A stretch of DNA of 64,000 bases from DATFDN01 sp963756545 (GTDB lineage Bacteria > Pseudomonadota > Alphaproteobacteria > Acetobacterales > Acetobacteraceae), in the NCBI GenBank assembly GCA_963756545.1, contig CAVWNY010000008.1:558001-622000 (forward strand). The letters are read 5' to 3'. Below, piece by piece: positions 16,786 through 25,449 of the stretch (position 1 is the stretch's first letter; every line of letters begins with the position of its first letter). A program made the translations under genes and the position numbers. The notes under the pieces were generated by a model. That model was not told the DNA's origin and searched no databases. It worked only from the letters and a program-made list of their open reading frames with translations.

Positions 16786-17549
16786 GCCTCGCCCCCGATG
16801 TACGCGCGCACCACCTCGGGATGCGTCTGCACCTCGCGCGGGGTTCCGACCGCCATGACCTTCCCGTAGTTCAGCGCCATTACGCGGTCGGACACGGCGC
16901 TCACCAAGCTCATGTCGTGCTCGACCATGATGACGGTGATGCCGAGGTCCTTCTTGATGTCCTCGACCCAGTAGCCCATGCCCTCGGTTTCCTCGACATT
17001 AAGGCCCGATGAGGGCTCATCGAGCAGCAGCAGGCGCGGTTCGGTGCAGAGGGCACGGCCAAGCTCGACGACCTTGCGAACTCCGTACGGCAGGCTGCCG
17101 ATCAGCGTGTGCCGGTAGCGTTGCAGGCCGAGGAAGGCGATCACGTCCTCCGCCCGCTCCCGATGCACCAGCTCGTCGCGGCGGGCGGAGGGCAGGAATG
17201 CGATCTGCGACAGGATGCCCGCCCTGACATGGCAGTGGCAGCCGATCAGCAGGTTCTGCAGCACGCTCGCGTTCTGGAACAACTCGATGTTTTGAAAGGT
17301 CCGCGCGATTCCGAGGCCCGCCACCTTGTGCGCGGGCACGGCGGTGATGTCCTGGTCCTGGAAGATCAGCCGGCCCGAGGTCGGCTGGTAGATGCGGCTG
17401 ATGAGGTTGAAGATCGTCGTCTTGCCGGCCCCGTTAGGGCCAATGATCGAGAAGACCTCGCCCGGCCGAACCTCGAAGTCGACGGAATCGACCGCGCGGA
17501 TGCCGCCGAACTGCACCGAAATCGCATCGGCCTTGAAAAACACTGTCAC
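16782..17549 (-). CDS. livG: ABC transporter ATP-binding protein LivG
   Basis: A 255-aa ATPase: Walker A GPNGAGKTT, the LivG-type ARTFQNIELF segment, and Walker B LLLLDEPSSGL. The signature region reads LPYGVRKVVELGRAL, a variant in which the canonical LSGGQ is SLPYG, as is common in LivG relatives. It starts at a GTG that overlaps the livM stop. Partner of LivF. Confidence 0.95.
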   Translation of the reverse strand: MTVFFKADAISVQFGGIRAVDSVDFEVRPGEVFSIIGPNGAGKTTIFNLISRIYQPTSGRLIFQDQDITAVPAHKVAGLGIARTFQNIELFQNASVLQNLLIGCHCHVRAGILSQIAFLPSARRDELVHRERAEDVIAFLGLQRYRHTLIGSLPYGVRKVVELGRALCTEPRLLLLDEPSSGLNVEETEGMGYWVEDIKKDLGITVIMVEHDMSLVSAVSDRVMALNYGKVMAVGTPREVQTHPEVVRAYIGGEA

Positions 17550-18622
17550 CGCACGCGTTCCGAGCGGGTATAGGTGCGCTGGCGTCGGAAGGCGGCGCGC
17601 CGTTGCAGCGGGAAAGCCTGGAAGAACGCCTTCACCTTGAGCCAGCGCCCATAGATGCCGGCCGGCTCGAACAGGATCACCAGCACCAGGATCAGCCCGA
17701 AGATCGACGGCTCCAGCCCCGGCATGTGCGCGATCTTGGGTGGCAGGTAGTCGCGCGCGATGGCGATGGCCTGCGGCAGCAGCCGGACGAACAGCGCGCC
17801 GAAGATCACCCCGTGTAGGGAGCCGATGCCGCCCACGAAGATGATGGTCAGGAACTGGATCGACAGCAGGATGTCGAAGGAATCGGGGGCCAGAAAATTA
17901 ACGTAGTGCGCGAACAGGGCGCCGGCGAGGCCGGTGAGCGCGGCCGCGATCGCGAAGGAGATCGTCTTGTACAGCGCAAGATTGATGCCCATGCTCTGCG
18001 CCGAGATCTCGGAATCGCGGATCGCCACCAAGGCGCGGCCGAGCGGCGTGCGCAGCACGTTGCAGGCCACCCACAGCGCGAAGATCAGCACGACCAGCGC
18101 CATGTAATAGACGCCCGTCGCGCCCTGGATCTGCATGCCGAGGATGCTCGGGATGGGAACCGGCATTCCGTCGAAGCCATGCGTGACGGAATCCCACTTC
18201 TCCAGCACGGTCGCCACGATCTGCCCGAACGCGAGCGTGGCGATGGCCAGATAGAGCCCGCTCATGCGCAAGGTGGGAATGCCGATGGCGATTCCGGCGA
18301 TCCCGGCGAACACGCCCGACAGCGGCAGGGTGACGGCGAAGGGCAGGCCAGCCGTCAGCAGCACCGCCTCGGTGTAGGCGCCGATGCCGAGGAAGGCGGC
18401 GTGACCGAGGTTGACCAGGCCGGTGTAGCCGGTCAGCAGCATCAGCCCGACGCCGGCGATGGCGTAGATGAACACCGCGCCAAGCTCGCCGATGTAGAAC
18501 GTCCCGAGCACGAACGGCAGCACCGCCATCACGATCGCCAGCAGCCCGTACCAGACCAGATCCCCGGAATGCCGCCAGATCGTCAGGTCCTGGCGGTAGC
18601 TCGTCTTGAACAGGTATCGCAT
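17546..18622 (-). CDS. livM: ABC transporter permease LivM
   Basis: A 358-aa inner-membrane permease with about ten hydrophobic segments. LivM features include TGYTGLVNLGHAAFLGIGAY, RMSGLYLAIATLAFGQI and the coupling segment with RDSEISAQSMGIN. It has a polar, basic C-terminal tail. It lies between livH (7 bases upstream) and livG (4-base overlap). Confidence 0.95.
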   Translation of the reverse strand: MRYLFKTSYRQDLTIWRHSGDLVWYGLLAIVMAVLPFVLGTFYIGELGAVFIYAIAGVGLMLLTGYTGLVNLGHAAFLGIGAYTEAVLLTAGLPFAVTLPLSGVFAGIAGIAIGIPTLRMSGLYLAIATLAFGQIVATVLEKWDSVTHGFDGMPVPIPSILGMQIQGATGVYYMALVVLIFALWVACNVLRTPLGRALVAIRDSEISAQSMGINLALYKTISFAIAAALTGLAGALFAHYVNFLAPDSFDILLSIQFLTIIFVGGIGSLHGVIFGALFVRLLPQAIAIARDYLPPKIAHMPGLEPSIFGLILVLVILFEPAGIYGRWLKVKAFFQAFPLQRRAAFRRQRTYTRSERVR

Positions 18623-18629
18623 GGCGCCG

Positions 18630-19511
18630 TCAGACCCGCTTGACCATCTTCTCGGCGAACAATCCCTGCGGCAGCAGGATCAAGGTCGCGAGCAGAACGA
18701 CGTTGGACGTGACATCCTGGAAGCCGGCCGGCAGATAGAAGCCGGCGAGCTGCTCGGCGATCCCGATGATCACGCCGCCCACCAGTGCGCCGGGGATGCT
18801 GCCGAACCCGCCCAGGACGGCGGCGGCGAACGCCTTGATGCCGAGAAACCCCATGTTCACGTCGATCATGGAGATCGGCGTGAGCAGGATGGCGGCGACC
18901 GCCGAGACGCCGGCCGCGATTGCCCAGATCAGGGAAAAGACCGTGCGGACGGGGATGCCCATGTAGTAGGCGGCAAGCTGGTTCTGCGAGGCGGCCTGCA
19001 TGGCGACCCCGAGCCGCGTCTTGCTAAAGAAAAGGTAGAGCACGATGCACAGGAGCACCGTTCCGCCCAGGACCGAAAGGCTGTCGGCGCCCAGGATCAG
19101 CCCGCCAATCTTGACCGTCTTGTTGGTGAAGGGCGTGGCGTAGCCGACGGAATCATAACCCCAAGTGATCCCGGCGGCGGCGCGGAAGATGAAGCCGAGG
19201 CCGAGCGTCAGCATCACCACCGCGAACTGCGGTTGTCCCATCACACGCCGTATCACGATTACGTCGAGCAGAAAGCCGAACGCGGCGGTGATGAGGATGG
19301 CGAGCAGCGCGCCGACCCAATAGTTGAGGCCGAACCAGGTCACGAGGCTGAAGGCGGCGAAACCGCCCAGCATCATGATGTCGCCCTGGGCGAAGTTGAC
19401 CAGCTCGGTCGCCTTGTAGATCAGCACGAAGCCGAGCGCGATGATGCCGTAGATGCAGCCGGAGGCCGCTCCATTGATGATGAGCTGCAACAGACGCGCC
19501 GCGTCGACCAA
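18630..19511 (-). CDS. livH: ABC transporter permease LivH
   Basis: A 293-aa permease with eight or so membrane helices and LivH signatures IYGIIALGFVLIYKATELVNFAQGD and FLGIKAFAAAVLGGFGSIPGA shape. It appears to start at TTG 19511 with GGGAG about ten bases upstream; no ATG fits the family N-terminus. It is first in the livHMGF-acs-livK operon; the 114 bases upstream (19512-19625) should hold the promoter. Confidence 0.93.
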   Translation of the reverse strand: MVDAARLLQLIINGAASGCIYGIIALGFVLIYKATELVNFAQGDIMMLGGFAAFSLVTWFGLNYWVGALLAILITAAFGFLLDVIVIRRVMGQPQFAVVMLTLGLGFIFRAAAGITWGYDSVGYATPFTNKTVKIGGLILGADSLSVLGGTVLLCIVLYLFFSKTRLGVAMQAASQNQLAAYYMGIPVRTVFSLIWAIAAGVSAVAAILLTPISMIDVNMGFLGIKAFAAAVLGGFGSIPGALVGGVIIGIAEQLAGFYLPAGFQDVTSNVVLLATLILLPQGLFAEKMVKRV

Positions 19512-19625
19512 GGCCGTCGATCTCCCGTGAAGCGGGCCGCTCCTTCAGCCCGGCGCATTGGTGGTATGCGCGCGACGATAGGCTGGCGCTTCGGCCAGCG
19601 TCAATTGCTCGGCCCGCGTCTCGGG

Positions 19626-20441
19626 TCAGCCGTTCACCGCGCCGGCCACCAACCCGCGGACGATGTAGCGTTGGACGCAAAGCGCCAGGGCCAAGACGGG
19701 CAGCGTGATCAGGGTGGCGGCGGCCATCAGCGTGCCCCACTGGATCGAGTTGTAGCCGATGTAGCCCAACACGGCGACCGGCAGCGTCTTGGTGCGGTCG
19801 TTCGACAGAACCAAGGCGAACAGGAAATTGTTCCACGACGCGATGAAGGCGAGGATCGAGGTGGCGGCGATTCCGGGGGTCGTCAGCGGCACCACGATGC
19901 GCGCCAGCACCCCACCGACCGAGCATCCGTCGATCAGCGCCGCCTGCTCGACCTCCTTCGGCACGGCCTCGATGAATCCGACCATCATCCAGACCGTGAG
20001 CGGCAGGGTGAAGATCAGATGGCTGGCGATCAGGCTCACGTAGCTGCCCACGAGGTGCAGCGACAGGAACATGACGAACAGCGGGATCAGGAATGCGATC
20101 CCCGGCGCCATGCGCGCCGCCAGCAGCACCACGCCGACCGCCGCGCGGCGATAGCGCGCCACCGCATAGGCGGCGGGAATGCCGAGCAGCAGGCCGATCA
20201 GCGTGGCGCCGACCGCGACCACGGTGCTGTTCAGCACGTAACGGGGGAACGCGTTGTCGGCGAACACCTGCGCGTAGTTGCCGAGCGTCGGGCGGAACAC
20301 CCACACCGGTGGATAGGCGAGAAAATCCACCGTCGATTTGAATGAGCCGAGCACCATCCAGACGAGCGGAGCCAGGAAGGCGCCGACCACCACCCAGCCG
20401 GCGATGATGAGCCCGCCCTGCCGCATCAGCCGGCGTTTCAT
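19626..20441 (-). CDS. sugar-type ABC transporter permease (MalG/UgpE family)
   Basis: A 271-aa inner-membrane permease with six predicted helices. The conserved cytoplasmic EAA loop is EQAALIDGCSVGGVLARIVVPLTTPGI-like, near residue 175, which docks an ATPase. Typical segments FKSTVDFLAYPP and ASWNNFLFALVLS identify the CUT1 second-permease type. It overlaps the preceding permease by four bases and is last in a three-gene operon. Confidence 0.93.
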   Translation of the reverse strand: MKRRLMRQGGLIIAGWVVVGAFLAPLVWMVLGSFKSTVDFLAYPPVWVFRPTLGNYAQVFADNAFPRYVLNSTVVAVGATLIGLLLGIPAAYAVARYRRAAVGVVLLAARMAPGIAFLIPLFVMFLSLHLVGSYVSLIASHLIFTLPLTVWMMVGFIEAVPKEVEQAALIDGCSVGGVLARIVVPLTTPGIAATSILAFIASWNNFLFALVLSNDRTKTLPVAVLGYIGYNSIQWGTLMAAATLITLPVLALALCVQRYIVRGLVAGAVNG

Positions 20442-21361
20442 GACGCCACCCGGCGCAGCCGAATTAGCCCGAGCGTACAGGCCAGCACCAGCGCGAACAG
20501 CACGAGCGCCACCGCCGAACCGTAGCCGATCCGATCATAGGAGAGCGCGACGAGGTAGTTGTAGAGGTTGATCGTCTCCAATTCGTGGCCCGGTCCGCCG
20601 CCGGTCATCACGTAAATGATGTCGATGACCTTCAGCAGGTCCATCACGCGCAGCATCGCCGCGATCAGCAGCGCCGGCATGAGCAGGGGAAGGGTGATGA
20701 ACCGGAACCGTTGCCAGACGCTGGCGCCATCGACGCGGGCCGCCTCGAACGGCTCGGGCGGCAGCGCGGCGAGACCCGCCATGCAGATCAGCGCCACCAT
20801 CGGCGTCCACATCCAGGCATCGACCAACACCAAGGTCGGCACGACCCAGGCCGGATCGGACAGCCAGAGCGGCGGGGAAGCGATCCCGACCACGCCGAAT
20901 AGCCAGCGCACGACGCCGAGGGAGGGATCGAGCATCACCACCCAGACGAGGCCCATCGCCACTGGCGTCGCGACCATCGGCAGGATCAGCAGCGCCCGCA
21001 GCAGGTCGCGGCTCGGGAATCTCTGGTCCAGCAGCAGCGCGATCCCCAGCCCGGCCGGCATGTTCGAGGCCAGCCCCAGCGCGGTGAAGTAGAGCGTTCG
21101 CTCCAGCGCGCCGGTGAATCGCGCGTCGCCGGCCATGGCGGCGAAATTGCCCGCACCGATGAAGCGCGGCGCCGCGAAGCCGATGAGCGACCAGCGGTGC
21201 AGGCTCATGTACCCGAGGTAGATGAGCGGAAACCCCATCACCAGCACCATTACCAGCAGGGCCGGCGCGGTCAGGATGTCAGGGGTCCAGTCCCGTCGCC
21301 GGCGCGCGGTGGGCCGCGCAGCCGCGCGGGCCAAGGCGATCGGCGCCAGGCTGTCAGCCAC
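20438..21361 (-). CDS. sugar-type ABC transporter permease (MalF/UgpA family)
   Basis: A 307-aa permease with six helices, the YLGYMSLHRWS N-terminal segment and the EAA loop PFEAARVDGASVWQRFRFI. It starts at a GTG overlapping the end of the substrate-binding gene by eight bases and overlaps the next permease by four. Together the two permeases would form the CUT1 channel. No ATPase gene is in the operon. Confidence 0.92.
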   Translation of the reverse strand: MADSLAPIALARAAARPTARRRRDWTPDILTAPALLVMVLVMGFPLIYLGYMSLHRWSLIGFAAPRFIGAGNFAAMAGDARFTGALERTLYFTALGLASNMPAGLGIALLLDQRFPSRDLLRALLILPMVATPVAMGLVWVVMLDPSLGVVRWLFGVVGIASPPLWLSDPAWVVPTLVLVDAWMWTPMVALICMAGLAALPPEPFEAARVDGASVWQRFRFITLPLLMPALLIAAMLRVMDLLKVIDIIYVMTGGGPGHELETINLYNYLVALSYDRIGYGSAVALVLFALVLACTLGLIRLRRVAS

Positions 21362-22649
21362 TCAGGATACTCACCACCTGCTTCTGCATGGCGTTGGCTG
21401 CGTTCTCGGCGTTGCCGCCGCGCAGCACGGTGGTGATCGCCTCGCCGATCGCGGCGCGCACCTCCGCGACCGGGATGACGAGCGGATTGGCGCCGTTCGG
21501 CACCGCGTTCGGGATCTCCAGCTTGGTGGTCGCGATCATGTCGGGCGGCACCGACTTCGCATAGACATCGCCGTCATAGATCGACCGGCGCGACGGCGGC
21601 AGGTGCGTCGCCTCGGTGGACGCGGCCATCGCCGCCTTCGAGGTCAGATACTGGATCGCCAGCCAGGTCGCTTCCTGCTGCTTCGACGATCTGGCGATCG
21701 CCGGCGCCCAGGAGATCACGGTGCTATGGCTGCCCGCCGGCCCGCCCGGCAGCGGCGCGACGCCGACATCGCCGACGACGCGCGACTGTGCCGGGTCCTT
21801 GAAATAGGCGAGAAAGTTGGTCGCATCGATGAACATCGCCGAATGCCCTTGCTGGAACAGCGGATAGGTGGTCTTCCACTGCATCCCCAGGATGTTCGGC
21901 GGCCCGGCCGAGCGCAGCAGCTCGCCGTAGTATTTCAGCGCGCTCACCGCCGCCGGGCTGGCAAGCTCGGGAGTGCCCTTCTCGTCCTGCCATCGACCGC
22001 CGAAGGCGAACAGGAACGGCGCGAAGGTATAGACCGCCTGCACGCCGTCGCCCCGCGTGGCGATGCCGGAGACGTCGCCCTTCGGCTTGTTCAGCGCCTT
22101 CGCCGTCGTCATCAGCGCGTCGAGGGTGCCGGGCACCTGAAGCTGCTTCGCCGCCAGCATAGTCTTGTTCACGAACAGCGCCTGAAGCTCGATCGTGATC
22201 GGGATGCCGATCTGCACTCCGCCGTACTGAGCGATCTTCAGGATGTTCGGAAAGAAATCGGCGAAGTCCCAGTCAGGCGCGGTCTGGTCGGAGCGGATGA
22301 ACTTGTCGAGCGGCGCGTACCAGCCCGCGCGCGAGAACGCGGCGGCGTCCCATGACGGCAGGGTGAAGAACCCATCCACCGAACCGGGATCGGCGCGCAG
22401 CGTGAGCGGCAGCTTCTGGCGCAACTGGTCCTCGTACAGGATCTCCCAACCGACCTTGATGCCGGTGTCGCGCTCAAGGGCCGGAAGCTGGGTCTGCGCC
22501 CATTGGGTCCACGGGTGGACGGAAACCATGAACCGAAGCGACGTACCGGTGAACCGCTTCCAGTTGAAATCGGCGGCGTGTGCGGCGGGCGCCAACGCCG
22601 CCGCCCCGATCAGGCCGAGCACCCCGCGTCGGCGCATGCTGGCACTCAC
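21354..22649 (-). CDS. extracellular sugar-type substrate-binding protein
   Basis: A 431-aa periplasmic protein of the family 1 (MalE/UgpB-like) solute-binding type. The start is the GTG at 22649, five bases after GGAGGAAG; an ATG twelve bases later is less well placed. A signal peptide (RRRGVLGLIGAAALAPAAHA) with a twin-like Arg triplet leads to the mature region: HPWTQWAQTQLPALERDTGI, VDGFFTLPSWDAAAFS, and FIDATNFLAYFKDP. It is first in the operon with two permeases. The ligand is unknown; carbohydrate or polyol is the family norm. Confidence 0.9.
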   Translation of the reverse strand: MSASMRRRGVLGLIGAAALAPAAHAADFNWKRFTGTSLRFMVSVHPWTQWAQTQLPALERDTGIKVGWEILYEDQLRQKLPLTLRADPGSVDGFFTLPSWDAAAFSRAGWYAPLDKFIRSDQTAPDWDFADFFPNILKIAQYGGVQIGIPITIELQALFVNKTMLAAKQLQVPGTLDALMTTAKALNKPKGDVSGIATRGDGVQAVYTFAPFLFAFGGRWQDEKGTPELASPAAVSALKYYGELLRSAGPPNILGMQWKTTYPLFQQGHSAMFIDATNFLAYFKDPAQSRVVGDVGVAPLPGGPAGSHSTVISWAPAIARSSKQQEATWLAIQYLTSKAAMAASTEATHLPPSRRSIYDGDVYAKSVPPDMIATTKLEIPNAVPNGANPLVIPVAEVRAAIGEAITTVLRGGNAENAANAMQKQVVSILSG

Positions 22650-22717
22650 GGCTTCCTCCCGTTTGCTGTTGGCGCAACCTTGGCGAGACGGTGCGAGGGG
22701 AGTCAACCAGGACGCCG

Positions 22718-23566
22718 TCAGGGCGGCAGCGGTGAGCAGGCCGCGGCGGCGGCGCGCGCCAGCACCAGCATCCGGCGCGCGGCCACCCCCGCCCCCGCCA
22801 CGTCGCCGAGCAGGTGACGCAGAAACGGGTGCGAGACGATCGCGTGGGCGGCGGCGTTGACGGCGAACTGCGTCGCCGCGACCGACGCGGCCGCCATTGC
22901 CGTCCGCCGCAGCAAGGCGAGCGTCCCGGCGAGCCCCGGACGCATCCCGTGCAGTGCCGCGACCTGGCGCACCAGCCGCAAGCCGCGCCATCCGACCGTC
23001 AGGGCATCCAGTGCCGGGGACGGGGTCGCGGCGACGATGGCGCCGGCCTGGAACGCGGCGGTCCGGCCAAGCGCGTCCGCCCCCTCCAGCAGCCTCATCC
23101 CCGGTCCCGCGCGCAACAACGCCAGCACCAATTCCGCAGTGTCGGCCGCGGCGAGTGCCGGGAGCAGGGCCATGTGTTCAGGCAGATCCGCGACCCAGCG
23201 CCGCGCGGCCGCCGCCACCCGCTCCGTCTCTCCGCTGGCCAGCTCGGCACGCAGCCGGTCCACGCGGCGAAGCGCCATCAGGCCGCGCACCTCCCGGCCG
23301 ATGCCGGTGCCGATCAGGCCGAATCCAACCAGCACCACGGCGAGCCCGATCCAACCCAGCCCGGCCGCGCGGTCGAACAGCGCGCTGACCACCCACGCCG
23401 CCCAAAGCGCCGGGAGGCCTAACGCCAGAACGCCCGCGCCGAGCACCGCGGGCGGCAGCCGCGACCGCCGCGCCGGTACCGGCATCGGCGGCACGGTCGG
23501 CAGGGGCTCCAGCCGCGGCGCCATGTCCGGTTCGAGAAGCAGAAACGGTTCGGTTTGCGTCTCCAT
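22718..23566 (-). CDS. ycjF: YcjF / TIGR01620-type membrane protein
   Basis: A 282-aa protein with a Pro-rich cytoplasmic N-terminus, two close membrane helices (about 40-90), and a C-terminal DUF697-like region with further helices. Its ATG shares one base with the stop of the YcjX-like gene (TGATG), a pairing found widely in proteobacteria. The function is not established; in E. coli the pair belongs to the phage-shock/heat-shock associated set. Confidence 0.8.
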   Translation of the reverse strand: METQTEPFLLLEPDMAPRLEPLPTVPPMPVPARRSRLPPAVLGAGVLALGLPALWAAWVVSALFDRAAGLGWIGLAVVLVGFGLIGTGIGREVRGLMALRRVDRLRAELASGETERVAAAARRWVADLPEHMALLPALAAADTAELVLALLRAGPGMRLLEGADALGRTAAFQAGAIVAATPSPALDALTVGWRGLRLVRQVAALHGMRPGLAGTLALLRRTAMAAASVAATQFAVNAAAHAIVSHPFLRHLLGDVAGAGVAARRMLVLARAAAAACSPLPP

Positions 23567-24891
23567 CAGAGAATGTCCGCCAAGAGGAAGGCCAGCAGCG
23601 CGTCGAGGCCGACCTGCGGCACGCCGCCGCGCCCATCCTCGGGAGGGCGCAGCGGCTCAAAGACCGGCAGCGCGAGAAAGCGGTGCTGCCAGAAGGCCTC
23701 GTCGGGAAGAGCGTCGGGAACTTCGCCGGGATACGAGCGGGCCGGCCGTGGCTCGCCGATGATGCGGCCTCGCACCGCCGACACCGGGCGGCCGGCCAGG
23801 GTCTCCACCACATCCTCGGTGCAGCGCACCGAAGCGACGGCGAACGCCGCCGACGTCGCCGCGCCTTCCGGCACGCTGGTCAGGCGGCGCATCAGCGCGG
23901 CCAGATTGCCGCGCTGGCGGGCGGCGACGTGGTCGGCCTTGGTGGCGGCGAACGCGACGCGCCCGATGGCCCGCGGCGGCAGCTCCAGCCGAGCGAACGC
24001 CGCCAGCCAGTCGGTCCAGGATCGGTCCCAGCGCAGCGCGCCGGAAGCGGCGGCCAGTGCCGCATGCGCGTCGGCAAAGGCTGCTCGGCCCTGGTGCAAG
24101 GCCGAGAGCAGGTCAGCCAGCACCACGAGCCGGTCAAGGTCGCCGAACAGGGGCGAGATCAGGTCGCTTCGCACCGCCTCCACATAGACATCGAACCGCG
24201 CGCGCAGCAGGGTCGCGAGCGGGCTGCGCCCCGGCAAGGGAAAGAAATGCATGTAGGGCGGGGGGGCGCCCGGCGGCGGCATCAGGAACCGCCCCGGCTG
24301 CAAAAACGCCAGCCCCGCCTCATCGCGTAGCCGGCGCAGGCAGGCGGCGTAGAGCCGGTGCCCGGTCAGCGCCAACGCCTCGTCAGCCGGCGCCGTGGCC
24401 GGCAGCCCGCGCGCGAAACCCAGGAATTCGCGCACCATCCCGGCGATTTCCGGCGCCTCCAGCCGCCGCAGCGTCGCGGCGGACCACGAGGCGAAGTCCT
24501 CTTGAAGCAGCGGCAGGTCGAGCAGCCACTCGCCTGGATAGTCGAGAAACTCCAGCCGCCACATGCGCGGGCCGAGCACGGCCAGCAGCCCGTCGCGCGC
24601 CACGTCGAGGTCGAGCGCGAGCAGCGATACTGACGTGGTCCGCTCCGGCCAGCGGGGCGGATCGGCGACCAGCGCGGCGAGATGGGCGGCGAAATCGAAC
24701 CGGGGCAGGCCGGAGGCCGCCGCCGGCGCCACGGAGACGCGCAGCTGCCGGCCGCCGAGCCGATCGGCTATTGCCGGCAGGCTGCGCCGGCCCGCCGCCA
24801 GGGCCACCAGGTTGGCGGCGAGCGAGGTCAGGAACGCGGTCTTCCCCGCCCGCGCCAGCCCCGTCACCCCGACGCGAATGGTGCTGCGCAT
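23566..24891 (-). CDS. ycjX: YcjX-like P-loop ATPase/GTPase (DUF463)
   Basis: A 441-aa protein with Walker A GLARAGKTAF near the N-terminus, a Walker B/switch region LEFLDYPGEWLLDLPLL (around 140) and a GTPase-like ATKADHV motif (around 305, NKxD-like). It belongs to the YcjX family of stress-linked P-loop NTPases. I take ATG 24891; a TTG three codons upstream is also open. It is coupled to the downstream YcjF gene by TGATG. Confidence 0.88.
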   Translation of the reverse strand: MRSTIRVGVTGLARAGKTAFLTSLAANLVALAAGRRSLPAIADRLGGRQLRVSVAPAAASGLPRFDFAAHLAALVADPPRWPERTTSVSLLALDLDVARDGLLAVLGPRMWRLEFLDYPGEWLLDLPLLQEDFASWSAATLRRLEAPEIAGMVREFLGFARGLPATAPADEALALTGHRLYAACLRRLRDEAGLAFLQPGRFLMPPPGAPPPYMHFFPLPGRSPLATLLRARFDVYVEAVRSDLISPLFGDLDRLVVLADLLSALHQGRAAFADAHAALAAASGALRWDRSWTDWLAAFARLELPPRAIGRVAFAATKADHVAARQRGNLAALMRRLTSVPEGAATSAAFAVASVRCTEDVVETLAGRPVSAVRGRIIGEPRPARSYPGEVPDALPDEAFWQHRFLALPVFEPLRPPEDGRGGVPQVGLDALLAFLLADIL

Positions 24892-24935
24892 CGGAAACAA
24901 CTCGGAGGCGAAGGGGATGGCGCTCAGAAAAGTTC

Positions 24936-25421
24936 CTACTCGGTCGGGCGACGTCGGTCCCGGTCCCGCGGCTCAGGCAACCACGGGCCGAGCACCTGAT
25001 CCTCGGCGTAGGCCATAGCCGCCAAATCGGCGTGCCGGTCCTCGCCCCGCTGGCCGAGGTCGTACGCCACGAGCCTGCGCGCCCGGACAGCTTCGCGGCC
25101 GATGATCTCGGGCACTTCGTTCCGAAGGCTCGGGCTGCTCTCCAACACGGCCTCGATGCCGTTCCGAGCACGCAGGATCGTCCTGATCCAGCCGCGCCGT
25201 GGGCGGGACGCGGGCGATGCCTGCAGCTTCATCAGGTGCTCGATGACAGTCCCGATATGGCTTGCCAAAGTCCGACGCTCGGATGCGCCCAAGCATTCGA
25301 TCTCCTCGGCCACATTCGACCAGTCCACCGGCACCTTGCTGGGCTCGCGGGCGGCGGAGCGCAGCGCCCGCGCCTGCTGCGCCGACCAGAGCGACAGGTC
25401 GGTCCTGTGGAGTTCACCCAT
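24936..25421 (-). CDS. DUF29 family protein
   Basis: A 161-aa soluble protein. The N-terminal segment LHRTDLSLWSAQQARALRSA and the block VDWSNVAEEIECLGASERR are diagnostic of DUF29, a family of unknown function frequent in cyanobacteria and alphaproteobacteria and often in variable regions. The frame is open further upstream, but the ATG at 25421 starts exactly at the family's usual N-terminus. Nothing in the neighbours suggests a role. Confidence 0.8.
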   Translation of the reverse strand: MGELHRTDLSLWSAQQARALRSAAREPSKVPVDWSNVAEEIECLGASERRTLASHIGTVIEHLMKLQASPASRPRRGWIRTILRARNGIEAVLESSPSLRNEVPEIIGREAVRARRLVAYDLGQRGEDRHADLAAMAYAEDQVLGPWLPEPRDRDRRRPTE

Positions 25422-25449
25422 GCCCGCAATCTCGCACGAAAAGTTCTGA

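Noticed and set aside
18606..20345. 579-codon plus-strand open frame opposite livH and the sugar permease
   Set aside because: It crosses two firmly identified minus-strand genes and their spacer, and its product is low-complexity Asp/Arg/Gln/His.
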